From Belnapia sp. F-4-1 (GTDB lineage Bacteria; Pseudomonadota; Alphaproteobacteria; Acetobacterales; Acetobacteraceae), in contig NZ_KN676113.1 of the NCBI RefSeq assembly GCF_000802185.1, positions 1,018,372 through 1,082,371 of the forward strand: a DNA stretch of 64,000 bases. The letters are read 5' to 3'. Positions 8,563 through 18,218 of the stretch are shown in pieces (the stretch's first letter is position 1; every line of letters begins with the position of its first letter). The notes under the pieces are model-generated. The model ran no database searches and was not told the origin of the DNA. It was given only the letters and a program-made list of their open reading frames with translations. The position numbers and the translations under genes were made by a program.

Positions 8563-9367
8563 GGCAATACAGATGCCGTCAACGCACGGATGCGGAACAA
8601 GACCTGGAAAATTAGGAGAATGGATGCTCGATAAATGGAACGCCGCGCTCGTGGTCTTGCAGGTTGCTGGCCGGGAAGGCCGCGTTCGGCTCGCGGCCGC
8701 CTCGATGATCAGTAACGCGGCGAGAACAACCGGCAAAGCCACGAATTAACTTTCGCGGCAGCGGATGAGCTTGCCGCGTCAAAGCCGTCGCCCCGCAGAG
8801 CATGGACCGCGTAGCGGCAACGCGATGGCCGACTCCGAACCGAGTCTGTGCTTCCAACCACATCTGGACGGCCTGCCCCGACCCAAGAGGGATAAACGCG
8901 GCTAGAAGTTCGCTGACCCGCTGTCTGGAGACTCAGCAACCTCGGGGCGTTGTCCGGCGACGTACTGTCACTCCATTGCACCGAATGGAGCAGGAAGTCT
9001 GCTGCCTGTCCGCGCTCACCGTCGTCAGCCACTTCGACGATTTGGGCCACAAACACACGCTGCAACGTTATGACGGCGAGCCATTACGTGCGTCTATCAA
9101 ATTAGGGGCGGTCATGAAACATTCGGCCCTAAGCCGTTCCATGTTTTGAGGGTTAAGATCGTAATAATCTTGTACACAAACGGCATACTGATTGCGCAAG
9201 ATCCTGATAATAGAAACTAATGGTTGATTACGCTGCTCGAGTTTGCTCTGCTGAGGGACACGCTCGACCCGCGCTCTCGTTTTTGTTATCTTGCCTCGCA
9301 GCGAACCCATACCGGCTTAACTTTCGATACCGCTTCAAACCGCTGAGCTCAACATGACGGATGTGAA
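8563..9367. other. Long region with no well-supported gene
   Basis: About 800 bp of mixed composition. The stretch near 9100-9300 is AT-richer than its surroundings and holds only the doubtful small frame at 9068-9310. No hairpins or RNA genes recognised. Confidence 0.4.
9068..9310 (-). CDS. Doubtful small hypothetical protein, 80 residues
   Basis: An ATG-started frame in an AT-richer patch. The product is basic at its N-terminus, with a moderately hydrophobic middle and two Cys. No family recognised and the ribosome site is weak. It is divergent from the hybrid kinase at 9368. Reported only because composition differs from flanking shadows. Confidence 0.22.
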   Translation of the reverse strand: MGSLRGKITKTRARVERVPQQSKLEQRNQPLVSIIRILRNQYAVCVQDYYDLNPQNMERLRAECFMTAPNLIDARNGSPS

Positions 9368-11707
9368 GTGATCTCCGACATCACGCGCTGGCTGCTCGAC
9401 CCATCTGGTTTGACGCCACACGGCTTTTGCCTGCTCTGGGAGCCTTGGCTGATTTGGACCCACGGGCTGGCCAATATCGCCATCGGTCTTGCCTACTTCT
9501 CCATCCCGCTCGCCCTGGCCATCTTCGCACGACGCCGCCGCGATCTCGTTTTCCGCCCCGTCTTCTGGCTCTTCGCGGCCTTTATTCTGCTCTGCGGCAC
9601 CGGCCACTGGATGGACCTACTCACCCTCTGGGTGCCCGCCTACGGAGCCGAGGCAATCGTCAAGGTGCTCACAGCCGCGATCTCCGTCGGCACGGCTGTT
9701 GTCCTTTGGCCGTTGATGCCCAGGGCCCTGGCGCTGCCTTCGGTAGCCCAGATGCAGGAGGCCGACGCGGCGCTGCGTGAGAGCGAGGCGCGCCACCGCG
9801 CCAACTTCATCGGTGCGCCCGTGCCGCTGCATGTCCTCGACCCGGCGGGCAGGATCGTCGAGGTCTCCAATCGCTGGCTCGACCTTCTCGGCTATTCCCG
9901 CAAGGAGGTGCTCGGCCGGGCGGCGGGGGAGTTCCAGGAGGATGGCGGCGCGGCAACGCGGGCGGTTCTCGACGCAGTGTTTGCGGGCGAGGTAGAATTG
10001 CGAGATACGCCTCGCCGCATGCGGCGTCGTGACGGTGCTGTCCTCGATGTTCTGGTGTCGTCGCGTGTGGAGCGTGCCTCCGACGGCACTTCGCCTCACC
10101 TCATCTCGGCACTTGTCGATGTTACGTCGCGCAAGAGGGCAGAGGAGGCTCGACGGGAGAGTGAACGGGACTTCCGGTTGCTTATCAATAGCGTGACCGA
10201 TTACGCCATCTACATGCTCGACACCATCGGCTGCGTGACTAACTGGAACGCCGGAGCGGAGCGCATCAAGGGCTACCAGGCCGCAGAGATTATCGGCGAG
10301 CACTTCTCCCGCTTCTACACGGAAGATGACCGGGAGGAGGGCTTCCCGCAGCGGGCCTTGGCAACCGCCGCCAGGCACGGGCACTTCGAAGACGAGGGAT
10401 GGCGGGTCCGCAAGGACGGCCGTCGTTTTTGGGCCAGCGTGGTGATCGCTGCCATCTACGAGGATGGGAAACACGTCGGCTTCGCCAAGGTCACCCGTGA
10501 TATCTCTGAGCGGCGGGAGGCGCAGCGGACGTTGGATGCGGCCCGAGAGCAGCTTGCCCAGGCGCAAAAGATGGAGGCCATCGGCCAACTCACGGGCGGG
10601 ATCGCGCACGACTTCAACAACGTCCTGCAAGCGGTCACCGGCAACCTCGAACTGATCCGCAGGCGCCTGCGCGACGAGCGGCCCGACGTGACCCGCCTTG
10701 CCACAAATGCGCTCGCTGCCGCAGAAAAGGCGTCCGGCCTGACCGGGCAGCTTCTTGCCTTCGCCCGTCGCCAGCGACTTGAGCCACAGCCGCTCGATCC
10801 GGCAGGAGTGGTCGAGGGGATGCGGGGTCTGCTGATTCGCAGCCTGGGCGAGCGGATTGCGCTCAGTGTCGAAGCCGAGCCCGATGCGGGGGCGTGCCTC
10901 GCCGATTGCAACCAGCTTGAATCGGCGCTGCTCAACCTCGCCATCAATGCCCGCGACGCCTTCGCCGGGGCCACTGGAACCTTAACCGTGTCCATTCGAA
11001 AGGAGCATGTCGCCGCCGCTTCCGAAGGTTGGCCACCAGACGGCGAATACGTGCGGATCGCGGTGCGAGACGACGGCCCTGGCATGCCAGAGGAGGTGCG
11101 CCGTCGCGCCTTCGAGCCCTTTTTCACCACCAAGGGGCCTGGCAAGGGAACCGGCCTCGGCCTTGCCCAGATACACGGTTTCGCCCATCAGTCGGGCGGC
11201 ACTGCCCAGGTGAAGAGCTCGCCGGGACACGGCACCGAGGTCGCCATCCTGCTGCCCCGGAGCAACGAGCCTGTGCGCCAGAGTGACGAGCCTTCTCACG
11301 TGGTGCCAGAGCCCGAGGTTGGGTTTGGGGAAACGGTGCTGGTTGTCGATGACGACGCAATGGTGCGAACAGCTATCGCGGAGACGCTGCGCGACTTGCG
11401 CTACCACGTAGTGGAAGCCGCCAATGCGGACGCTGCGTTGGCCATGCTCGACTACGGCATCTCTCCTAACGTGGTGCTCTCTGACGTGTCGATGCCGGGC
11501 ACGATGGACGGGGTGGAGCTCGCGGTTCTTGCCCACAAGCGTTTTCCAGGCATTCCTGTCGTCCTGGCCACCGGCCGCGTCGATGTTCTGGGAGACAGAC
11601 CGCTGCCCTCCGGGGTGGGTCTTCTCCGAAAACCCCTTAGCCGGGAGGGCATCGCCGCCGCGATCCGGCGCGCGCTTACGGGAGAACGTGAGCCGGTTGG
11701 CGCATGA
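9368..11707 (+). CDS. Hybrid histidine kinase with ethylene-receptor-like membrane domain
   Basis: 779 residues, GTG start. Residues about 28-125 form three membrane helices closely resembling the plant ETR1 ethylene-binding domain: LAYFSIPL (41-48) and [10 protein letters not shown] (72-81) match ETR1 IAYFSIPL and FIVLCGATHL. Cys76 and His80 correspond to the ETR1 Cu(I) ligands Cys65 and His69; Asn at about 36 replaces ETR1 Asp25. Then two PAS domains (about 140-255 and 265-385), HisKA with IAHDFNN (His414), an ATPase domain with DDGPGM and GLGL motifs, and a C-terminal receiver (acidic cluster 661-663, phosphoacceptor Asp706, KPL lysine). Membrane sensor that autophosphorylates and relays to its own receiver. 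ETR1-like N-termini occur in other bacterial kinases, and the ligand is not established by sequence. Confidence 0.92.
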   Translation: MISDITRWLLDPSGLTPHGFCLLWEPWLIWTHGLANIAIGLAYFSIPLALAIFARRRRDLVFRPVFWLFAAFILLCGTGHWMDLLTLWVPAYGAEAIVKVLTAAISVGTAVVLWPLMPRALALPSVAQMQEADAALRESEARHRANFIGAPVPLHVLDPAGRIVEVSNRWLDLLGYSRKEVLGRAAGEFQEDGGAATRAVLDAVFAGEVELRDTPRRMRRRDGAVLDVLVSSRVERASDGTSPHLISALVDVTSRKRAEEARRESERDFRLLINSVTDYAIYMLDTIGCVTNWNAGAERIKGYQAAEIIGEHFSRFYTEDDREEGFPQRALATAARHGHFEDEGWRVRKDGRRFWASVVIAAIYEDGKHVGFAKVTRDISERREAQRTLDAAREQLAQAQKMEAIGQLTGGIAHDFNNVLQAVTGNLELIRRRLRDERPDVTRLATNALAAAEKASGLTGQLLAFARRQRLEPQPLDPAGVVEGMRGLLIRSLGERIALSVEAEPDAGACLADCNQLESALLNLAINARDAFAGATGTLTVSIRKEHVAAASEGWPPDGEYVRIAVRDDGPGMPEEVRRRAFEPFFTTKGPGKGTGLGLAQIHGFAHQSGGTAQVKSSPGHGTEVAILLPRSNEPVRQSDEPSHVVPEPEVGFGETVLVVDDDAMVRTAIAETLRDLRYHVVEAANADAALAMLDYGISPNVVLSDVSMPGTMDGVELAVLAHKRFPGIPVVLATGRVDVLGDRPLPSGVGLLRKPLSREGIAAAIRRALTGEREPVGA

Positions 11708-11901
11708 CCAGTTAGGACACCGAGGACGCTGCTGGGGCGGCCCTTCCATGGGCTCCGGCTTCTTCGGCGGCGGCCTGACGGTCTTAGCTTCGGCTGCTGT
11801 GCCCATAACTGCCATAGCCGTTGGTGGCGTACGCAAACATCACCTTGTGCTGGAGTTGCAGAGGGCCATCGGCCACCTGCCTACCGATCAGCGTGTAGCT
11901 G

Positions 11902-12189
11902 ATGGACGCCGCCCCGGCTCAGGAGACGCTAGACCGCATCGGGGCTGTCATCTCAGTGTCCGCGAACGGCGCGAGTGAGCCGCACGACTTCCGGGATCGG
12001 CATGCAGGCCGGGTCACCTTCATTGAGTTCCACCTGGTTGTGCCCAGAGAGATGTCGGTTGGCGAGGCGCACGACATCTGTGAGTCGGTCGAGTACGCCC
12101 ACCGCGAGGAAACCGGCACCGCGTTAATCACTATTCATGTCGAGCCACCGCACAAGTCCAAGCAACCGGGCGTGCTCGTTCTGCCCTAA
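11902..12189 (+). pseudogene. Orphan C-terminal dimerisation domain of a CDF metal transporter
   Basis: 95 codons match the cytoplasmic C-terminal domain of cation diffusion facilitators: LMDAAP..., EPHDFRDRHAG, FIEFHLVVP, AHDICESVE and ITIHVEPPHK. All six membrane helices are absent. An in-frame TAG two codons upstream (11896-11898) interrupts what would be the end of the membrane part, and no CDF-like sequence continues upstream. The family exports Zn, Co or Fe by proton antiport, and this domain binds metal and dimerises. Either a decayed remnant or a free-standing metal-binding protein; remnant is more likely as there is no good ribosome site. Confidence 0.7.
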
Positions 12190-12233
12190 CCGCAGTCCGG
12201 GGCCGCGGAGTGACCGCGCCCCCGTTCCGGCCT

Positions 12234-12668
12234 TTATCGAGCGGCCGCTTCCCAACCGACGGTACGCCGGTCTCTGGCGTGATCAAGGCTCCAGGTCCCG
12301 CCGCCCGCAGCGGCCATGTAGAGGAACACAAAGCAGTAGAGGATCGCAGCGCCGCCGCCGTTCAGAGCGGGGAAGAAGTTCCGTGGCGCATGGCCGATGA
12401 AGTAGGCGAAGGCCATCTCACCCGCCAGGAGGAAGGCAACCGGCCGGGTGAACAGGCCAACCAGCAACAGCACGCCGCCGACGAGCTAAATCACCGCAGC
12501 GAACCAGAGCAGCGTGAAGATGTCTGGGCCAGTTACGGCTCCTCCCATGCGTGGCGGGAAGCCGAAAAGCTTTTGCGTGCCGTGTTCGAGAAAGATGAGC
12601 GCGGCGACAATGCGGAGTACGCTGAGCAGGCGTGGCGCCCATTCGGCAGCGAGAGTCTGGGTCTTCAT
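12234..12668 (-). pseudogene. DoxX-family membrane protein broken by one nonsense codon
   Basis: Reading from ATG 12668, 60 codons encode a DoxX N-terminus (LEHGTQKLFGFPP motif, then a membrane helix ending AAVI). TAG follows at 12488-12486, and the same frame resumes at once with LVGGVLLLVGLFTRPVAF..., the next DoxX helices, to 12234. No base is gained or lost, so a single substitution (for example GAG to TAG) explains the break. The intact protein would have about 144 residues and four helices. DoxX proteins are small membrane proteins tied to redox and sulfur functions. Readthrough or sequencing error cannot be excluded. Confidence 0.8.
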
Positions 12669-12700
12669 AGTTCTTCCCTATGTTTGCACTGCGCTGGTGC

Positions 12701-14383
12701 CTAGGTGTGCCTGAGCCCCCCGCCCAACGGCGCCGCGAAGCGAAACTCGACGCCTTCAGGTGCGAAGGAAAGTTCGGTGTTGGCGCCGAACTGTTGGACC
12801 AAGCCACGCTGGAGCAGGCGCGAGCCGAAGCCGATGCGAGTGGGCGCCTTGACCTTCGGCCCGCCCCACTCGCGCCAAAGGAATTCGAGAAGATTCGGGC
12901 TATCCCCGTTGCCGTTGGTGCAGAGCCAACTGACCTCGACACGTCCGCCAGGAACGGAGAACGCGCCATACTTGGTGGCGTTGGTGGCAAGCTCGTGCAG
13001 AGCCATGTGCATCGCGATAGCGGCCTCGGGCCGGAGCCAGACCTCAAGTCCATCGATTTGCACACGGTTGGACAGGTCTCTACCATCCGCATGTGGAGCC
13101 AGGGTGCGGTGAATCAGGTCATGCAGCGAGGCATCCTGCCACGCCCGCTGCGTTAGCAGACCATGCGCCTGTGCGAGAGCGAGCAGCCGCGACTGGAACG
13201 TTTTCCGGAAGGCCTCAGGGATCTCCGTACTCCGCGCCGTCTGCGAGGCGATCGACTGCACGGTGGCGAGCGCATTTTTGACGCGGTGGTTCAGTTCGCC
13301 CAGGAGCAGACCCTGGCGGGCCTCGGCCTCCTTGCGCCCCGTGATGTCACGCGCCAGCCCAGCGAACCAGAGGGTGCGGCCATCCTCACCCCGCACCGGG
13401 AAGCCCACGTCCCGGATCCAGCGCACGGTGCCGTCGTTGGGCCGCACGATTCGGTACTCGATATCGAACCGACGGCCCGCGGGCGCCTGGGCGAGCGCTT
13501 CCGCCACTCGGGCGCGGTCGTCCGGGTGCAGCAGTTCAGGCCGGTGGCATGGTGCCCCAACGACGGCGGCGCGTGGTTCGCCACAAACACGCTCGTAAGC
13601 CGGGCTGAGGTATTCAATGCGGCCGGTAGCTGCATTGACGATCCAGACCACATCGTCCGTGGTTTCGGCGAAGCCGCGGAAGCGGGCCTCGCTCATCCGC
13701 AGTGCCGCTTCGGCCCGCTTGGCCTCCTCAATGTTGGTGGAGGTGCCAAACCAACGCTCCAGGTCACCCTCCCGTCCCCACCTCTGACCGCGCAGGGGCA
13801 GCGCGCGGGTCTCGAACCACTCGAAGGTGCCGTCCCGGCCGCGCAGCCGGTGCTCAACCCGCAACTCGCCGCGGATCACGGCAGCCTTCCACGCTTCCGT
13901 GACGTGCTCTCGGTCGTCGGGGTGAACGGCATCCAGCCAGCCGAACCCGAGCACCTCCTCTGCCGTCATCCCGGTATGCTCGACCCAGCGCCGGTTGGCG
14001 TAGCGCCATGCGCCGCCCGGCAGGGCGCTCCAGACCAGATGAGGCAGCGTGTCCGCCGCTGCCCGCAGCATGGCATTGACCTCGGCGATCGCCGCCATGC
14101 GTTCAGCCACACGCGCTTCGAGATCGCGGTTCGCGCGCTCCAGGGCCTCGTTGGCCTGGACAAGCGCCGTCGCCTGCGTGCGCTCCCGCCTAACCTCGTC
14201 CCTCGCTTCGGCAAGTTCCCGTAGGGTTGCCTCCCGCTCCAGGGCGTAGGTATAGGCTTCGGCCCTTGCCTCTTCAGCAGCCGCCCGTGCGGTGTCGGCG
14301 TCGGCAAGCGCCTGCTCCAGCGCCTTGGCTGGGTCCGGCTTTTGCCGCCTGTTGGCCTGCTGCTCCTCGCCTGCCTCGTCCAT
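12701..14383 (-). CDS. Soluble PAS-PAS HWE-family sensor histidine kinase
   Basis: Start set at the internal Met (MDEAGEEQQ) at 14383; an upstream ATG at 14416 would add 11 residues. 560 residues: an N-terminal coiled coil (about 15-105, Ala/Glu/Arg heptads), two PAS domains (about 110-225 and 230-355), then the kinase core. H-box ELNHRVKNAL (His366), HELATNATKYG nucleotide-site motif and LWREWGGP near the end place it in the HWE group, whose hallmarks are a conserved His plus Trp-x-Glu. No membrane segment and no receiver. It sits convergent with the broken DoxX gene and divergent from the hybrid kinase at 15035. Input and output partners are unknown. Confidence 0.9.
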   Translation of the reverse strand: MDEAGEEQQANRRQKPDPAKALEQALADADTARAAAEEARAEAYTYALEREATLRELAEARDEVRRERTQATALVQANEALERANRDLEARVAERMAAIAEVNAMLRAAADTLPHLVWSALPGGAWRYANRRWVEHTGMTAEEVLGFGWLDAVHPDDREHVTEAWKAAVIRGELRVEHRLRGRDGTFEWFETRALPLRGQRWGREGDLERWFGTSTNIEEAKRAEAALRMSEARFRGFAETTDDVVWIVNAATGRIEYLSPAYERVCGEPRAAVVGAPCHRPELLHPDDRARVAEALAQAPAGRRFDIEYRIVRPNDGTVRWIRDVGFPVRGEDGRTLWFAGLARDITGRKEAEARQGLLLGELNHRVKNALATVQSIASQTARSTEIPEAFRKTFQSRLLALAQAHGLLTQRAWQDASLHDLIHRTLAPHADGRDLSNRVQIDGLEVWLRPEAAIAMHMALHELATNATKYGAFSVPGGRVEVSWLCTNGNGDSPNLLEFLWREWGGPKVKAPTRIGFGSRLLQRGLVQQFGANTELSFAPEGVEFRFAAPLGGGLRHT

Positions 14384-14416
14384 GACCGGCCACTCTAACG
14401 CGTACCACCGGTACAA

Positions 14417-14629
14417 TGTTTGGAGGGTGGTTCGATCAGCCTGACGGAAAGGTGAGAGTTCTTGCGGCTGGCCCAGAAAGGCTCTTTATGGCCCCCGCAG
14501 CCGGGTCTCGGGTCGATGCCGTGTCAGCGATACTCGGGCGGCAGGAGCGGTGTCTTGGCTGTGGGAAGGCCCAGGCCTCCGTCTGAGCAAAGCGGGAGGG
14601 ACGCTAAAGCCGTATTGGCCGACTGGCCT
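14417..14629. other. Gene-poor stretch upstream of the HWE kinase
   Basis: No supported coding frame. It contains the promoter region of the minus-strand kinase and borders the receiver remnant. Confidence 0.4.
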
Positions 14630-14824
14630 CTACGGCTTGGGAGGACCAGAAGGACCCTCCAACGCACTCCGGACGTCGGCGACCAAGTCGTTATAGTTGA
14701 TCGGCTTGTGGAGCAGTGTGAGGGAGCTATGGCTCCCGCCGCACCTGTGGAGATCGGCGAGGCCGCCCGGCGGCGGAGAGCCGGTCACGACGATGACGGG
14801 GAGCCCCGGCCGCTCGACAGGGAG
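14630..14824 (-). pseudogene. C-terminal remnant of a response-regulator receiver domain
   Basis: On the minus strand, the frame ending at TAG 14632-14630 reads LPVIVVTGSPPPG..., then LTLLHKPINYNDLVADVRSAL. This is the beta4-Thr, beta5-Lys-Pro and alpha5 part of a CheY-like receiver. A stop (TAA, 14827-14825) cuts it upstream, so the N-terminal half with the phosphoacceptor Asp is gone and no start exists. It lies upstream of the HWE kinase at 12701-14383 and in the same orientation, so it may be the remains of that kinase's partner regulator. Confidence 0.65.
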
Positions 14825-15034
14825 TTAGTTCGAGATGCCTGGAGATCTGCTGCTTGTTCATTCTATCCAGGGTTGGGTGACCGCCTGAATTTTTCAGTTA
14901 ACGGCTTTCTCCAGTGATGATCCGGTCCAAAGCCTTCACGCAGACCCCAGGCAAGTAGCCGGTTGCCGTTAGCGCTGCTACTTGTGACGGGGCGTTCGCT
15001 GAGGGCAAGGCAACCGTTGTTCGGCAATCCTGAC

Positions 15035-17455
15035 ATGCTCGGAGATGAGGCCGTCGGGGTCGTGGCTCGTCTGCGGCGGGCACAGGATGCTGGAGGCATC
15101 CACCTGTTCGAGATCGGGTCGGATCAGGTTGCCCGCTGTGATGACGGCCTGCGCATCCTCTTTGGCCTGCCGCCGGGCAGTCGTTTCGATCACGCGGCTT
15201 GGCTTAGTCGCCTGCACCCCGATGACCAAGCCCGCTTGGCCAGTGACTTCGCCCGTCTCATGCGCGAAGGCGGCTCCACGGAGATTGAGTACCGCGTGCT
15301 CCGACCCGATGGGAGCATCCGTCGGCTACTGAGCCGTGCACAGGTGGCTGCCGACCTTGGGCGGCCCGGCTCAATCTTCGGTGTCACCATGGACATCACC
15401 GAGCAGCGCGAGACCGAGGTGGCTCTTGCTGTCAGTAATGAGACTGCCCGGTTGGCGGCGGAGCGGGTGCAGTTGGCGCTCGACGCAGGCGCTATCATCG
15501 GAACCTGGGTTTGGGATGTGCCGACCGATTGCTTCACCGCCGACGAGCGTTTCGCCCGCTCGTTCGGGCTCGACGCCGGGGAATGCCAAGCAGGGCTCGG
15601 CCTCGATCAGGTAGCGGCGTCGATCCATCCCGAGGATAGGCCACGCGTAATGGAGGCTGTCGGCAAGGCGCTTCAGCGCGGCGGCCCCTACCGTTGCGAG
15701 TACCGGGTTCGTCAGCACGACGGCGTCTACCGCTGGATCGAGGCGAATGGCCGTGTGGACCTCGCGCCCGATGGAATCCCGCTGCGCTTCCCGGGCGTGC
15801 TGCTCGACATCGAGCAGCGCCATGCCGTGGAAGCTGAGCGCGACCGCGCCACGGCCTTGCTGCGGACCTTCGCCGAAGCCGTTCCAGGAGTGGTCTACGC
15901 CAAAGACCGGCAGGGCCGCATGCTGCTCGCCAATGAGGGCACGTCGCGCCTCGTCGGAAGGCCACGCGAGGAGTTCCTGGGCAGGACGGACGCCGAGTTC
16001 CTTAGCGACAAGCAGCAGGCTGAGGCGGTGATGGCCAACGACCGCCGGATCATGGAAAACGGCATCGCCGAGCAGGTCGAGGAAGAGGTCAGATTGGCGG
16101 ACGGCACCCCGGCGGTCTGGCTATCGACAAAGGCGCCGCTGCGGGACGCGTCGGGCAACGTCATTGGCCTAGTCGGAACGTCTATCGACATTACCAGACG
16201 CAAGCGGGCAGAGGCGAGCCTGGTGGACAGCAGGGTCGAGCTCGAGCTCCTGGTCGCGGAGCGGACGCGGGACTTGCAGGAGACACAGGCCCGCTTGGCA
16301 CACGTCCAGCGCATGGAGGCGCTTGGCCAGCTTGCTGGTGGCGTTGCGCACGACATCAACAACGTCTTGCAGGCCATCCGGAGTGGTGCTGGCCTGATCC
16401 AGCGCCGGGCCAATGACGCCGAAGTGGTGCGGCAACTCGTCCGTATGCTCATCGACGCCACGGAGCGCGGGACCGGAGTTACCCGCCGCCTGCTGACCTT
16501 CTCCCGACGCGGGGAGCTACGGGCGGAGCCGGTCGACACCGTGGCTCTGCTGGAGAGCACCCGTGAAATCTTGTCCCATACCCTGGGTCATGGGCTTGAG
16601 ATCCAGGTCGAAGCGCCGGGTGAACTGCCGTCAATGATGGCCGACAAGGGGCAGTTGGAAACGGTGCTCGTGAACCTGGCCACTAATGCACGGGACGCCA
16701 TGGAGAGCGTTGGAACCTTAACCTTGTCGGCCATAGGTGAGCGGGTCGCACCCAGCGACGAGGCGGCCCGCCCGGTTACCCTGCGACCGGGATCGTACGT
16801 CCGGCTGTCCGTGGTCGACACCGGCTGCGGCATGGATGTCGGGACGCTGGCCCGCGCCTCCGAACCCTTCTTCACGACCAAGGAGCCGGGCAAGGGCACC
16901 GGGCTCGGCCTCGCCATGGCGCGTGGCTTCGCCGAGCAGAGCGGCGGCGGCCTGCATATCACGAGTGCGCCGGAGCGCGGCACAACCGTGACGCTCTGGT
17001 TGCCTGTCGCCGATGCCGTCATCGGGGTGGAACAGGCATCCGGCGTTGCGACTGAGCGCAGCACCGGGCTCCGTATCCTGCTGGTCGACGACGAGAATCT
17101 CGTGCGGGAGATGCTGGCCCGTGACCTGGCGGAACGCGGCAACGAGGTGATCCAGGCACGGGACGCCGAGACCGCGCTGGCTCTGCTCGATGCGGGCGAG
17201 GCCGTGGATGCCCTGGTCTCCGACCTGTCCATGCCTCGGATGCACGGGGCAGCCCTCATTGCCGAGGCGCAGCGCCGTCGTCCTGGTCTCGCCGCTGTCC
17301 TCCTGACCGGGTATGCGGGCGGGGTCGCCGGGGCCGGAACTCGTGGCAGCGACGAACACAGTTACAAGCTGCTGCGCAAGCCCGTGAGCGGCGACGAGTT
17401 GGCCCGGTGCTTGGCGGAACTGCTGGAGCAATCCGGAGACGCCCCAAAAATTTAA
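15035..17455 (+). CDS. Soluble hybrid histidine kinase with three PAS domains
   Basis: ATG 15035 preferred to a TTG at 14963, which only adds non-conserved residues. 806 residues: a PAS domain of the PAS_3 kind (about 20-125), a second (about 145-260, WVWDVPTDCF and HPEDRPRV), and a third (about 275-390, GVVYAKDRQGRML). Then a short coiled coil, HisKA with GGVAHDINNVL (His439), an ATPase domain (NLATNARDAM, DTGCGM, GLGLAM) and a receiver (LLVDDENLV, phosphoacceptor Asp730 in SDLSMPRMHG, KPVS). Cytoplasmic. It resembles the neighbouring hybrids at 9368 and 18215 in core sequence, suggesting duplication. Output is not evident because the receiver has no DNA-binding domain. Confidence 0.9.
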   Translation: MLGDEAVGVVARLRRAQDAGGIHLFEIGSDQVARCDDGLRILFGLPPGSRFDHAAWLSRLHPDDQARLASDFARLMREGGSTEIEYRVLRPDGSIRRLLSRAQVAADLGRPGSIFGVTMDITEQRETEVALAVSNETARLAAERVQLALDAGAIIGTWVWDVPTDCFTADERFARSFGLDAGECQAGLGLDQVAASIHPEDRPRVMEAVGKALQRGGPYRCEYRVRQHDGVYRWIEANGRVDLAPDGIPLRFPGVLLDIEQRHAVEAERDRATALLRTFAEAVPGVVYAKDRQGRMLLANEGTSRLVGRPREEFLGRTDAEFLSDKQQAEAVMANDRRIMENGIAEQVEEEVRLADGTPAVWLSTKAPLRDASGNVIGLVGTSIDITRRKRAEASLVDSRVELELLVAERTRDLQETQARLAHVQRMEALGQLAGGVAHDINNVLQAIRSGAGLIQRRANDAEVVRQLVRMLIDATERGTGVTRRLLTFSRRGELRAEPVDTVALLESTREILSHTLGHGLEIQVEAPGELPSMMADKGQLETVLVNLATNARDAMESVGTLTLSAIGERVAPSDEAARPVTLRPGSYVRLSVVDTGCGMDVGTLARASEPFFTTKEPGKGTGLGLAMARGFAEQSGGGLHITSAPERGTTVTLWLPVADAVIGVEQASGVATERSTGLRILLVDDENLVREMLARDLAERGNEVIQARDAETALALLDAGEAVDALVSDLSMPRMHGAALIAEAQRRRPGLAAVLLTGYAGGVAGAGTRGSDEHSYKLLRKPVSGDELARCLAELLEQSGDAPKI

Positions 17456-17567
17456 GAAGATTTGTGAGTTCGACACTCCCGCCGACCGTTACGATGCCCC
17501 ATCACATAGGCGCTTCCTGCCTAGGTAAGTTGAACGTATAACGTCCCCGTGAGGCGCGGGGGTTACC

Positions 17568-18218
17568 ATGGACGAAGGGGGCGATCTGGTTCCGCGGCTG
17601 GAGACGCTGTTTGGCGGAGTCTGGCAAGCGGCCTTGGACCATGCCGGGGTGCTGTCCCGGCGTCGGGCGCGAGACATTGGTGCCGGTGACGGCCCGAGCG
17701 GTGCCCTGCGGGCGCTGGTCGAGATGCTCGAGACCACACCTGTCTCTTCCTGGCCTGAGCGATGGTGGGGCCTGGGCAAGGTTTCCGAAACCTGCCCAAC
17801 GCTGACCTTGTTCCCGGCTCGCCTCGTCGAAGGCTGCATGCGGCCCGAGGACGCCGTGCTGGTCTGGGACGTGCGCCGTCAGCCCGGTCCGCCTCGCTGC
17901 GCCAATGTCGCCATCGGCTACCTGCCGCAGGGATGCCTCACCGGTCTGCCGCGCGACGACGCAGCCAGGACGCGCTGGAGGCTCTGGTACAGCCAATGGG
18001 ACGAGTGCCATGGCGCCCCGGCCTCTAGCTGGATGACCTGCGGGGAGGAGACCCCCGAGGGCATGGTCGCTGGCTGGATGGCGCGGGACGGCATCGACGG
18101 CGACGAACTGGATCGGGTGCTGGACCTGATGTCCAGGCGTCTGGTCGGCTTCTCGCGCCCACGGGTCTATGAACTCGCCGAGGCCCGCACCAGGCAGGTC
18201 TTGGAAATAACGTCGTGA
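17568..18218 (+). CDS. Unrecognised protein coupled to a hybrid kinase
   Basis: 216 residues from ATG 17568. No family recognised. It is rich in Trp (WPERWWGLG, WRLWYSQWDECHG, WMTCGEE, AGWMARDG), has five Cys, and lacks membrane segments and a signal peptide. Its stop overlaps the GTG start of the 1310-residue kinase (GTGA, 18215-18218), which strongly suggests translational coupling and equimolar production. A role as ligand-binding, heme- or metal-binding partner of that kinase is possible, but that is only inference from the coupling. Confidence 0.75.
   Translation: MDEGGDLVPRLETLFGGVWQAALDHAGVLSRRRARDIGAGDGPSGALRALVEMLETTPVSSWPERWWGLGKVSETCPTLTLFPARLVEGCMRPEDAVLVWDVRRQPGPPRCANVAIGYLPQGCLTGLPRDDAARTRWRLWYSQWDECHGAPASSWMTCGEETPEGMVAGWMARDGIDGDELDRVLDLMSRRLVGFSRPRVYELAEARTRQVLEITS

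Noticed and set aside
11763-11911. Minus-strand piece reading SISYTLIGRQVADG... HKVMFAYATNGYG
   Set aside because: Looks protein-like but has no start codon, is bounded by stops and overlaps the CDF fragment; at best a tiny remnant.
14863-15099. Minus-strand frames overlapping the start of the hybrid kinase
   Set aside because: Most of the length is antisense to conserved PAS coding sequence; no similarity recognised.
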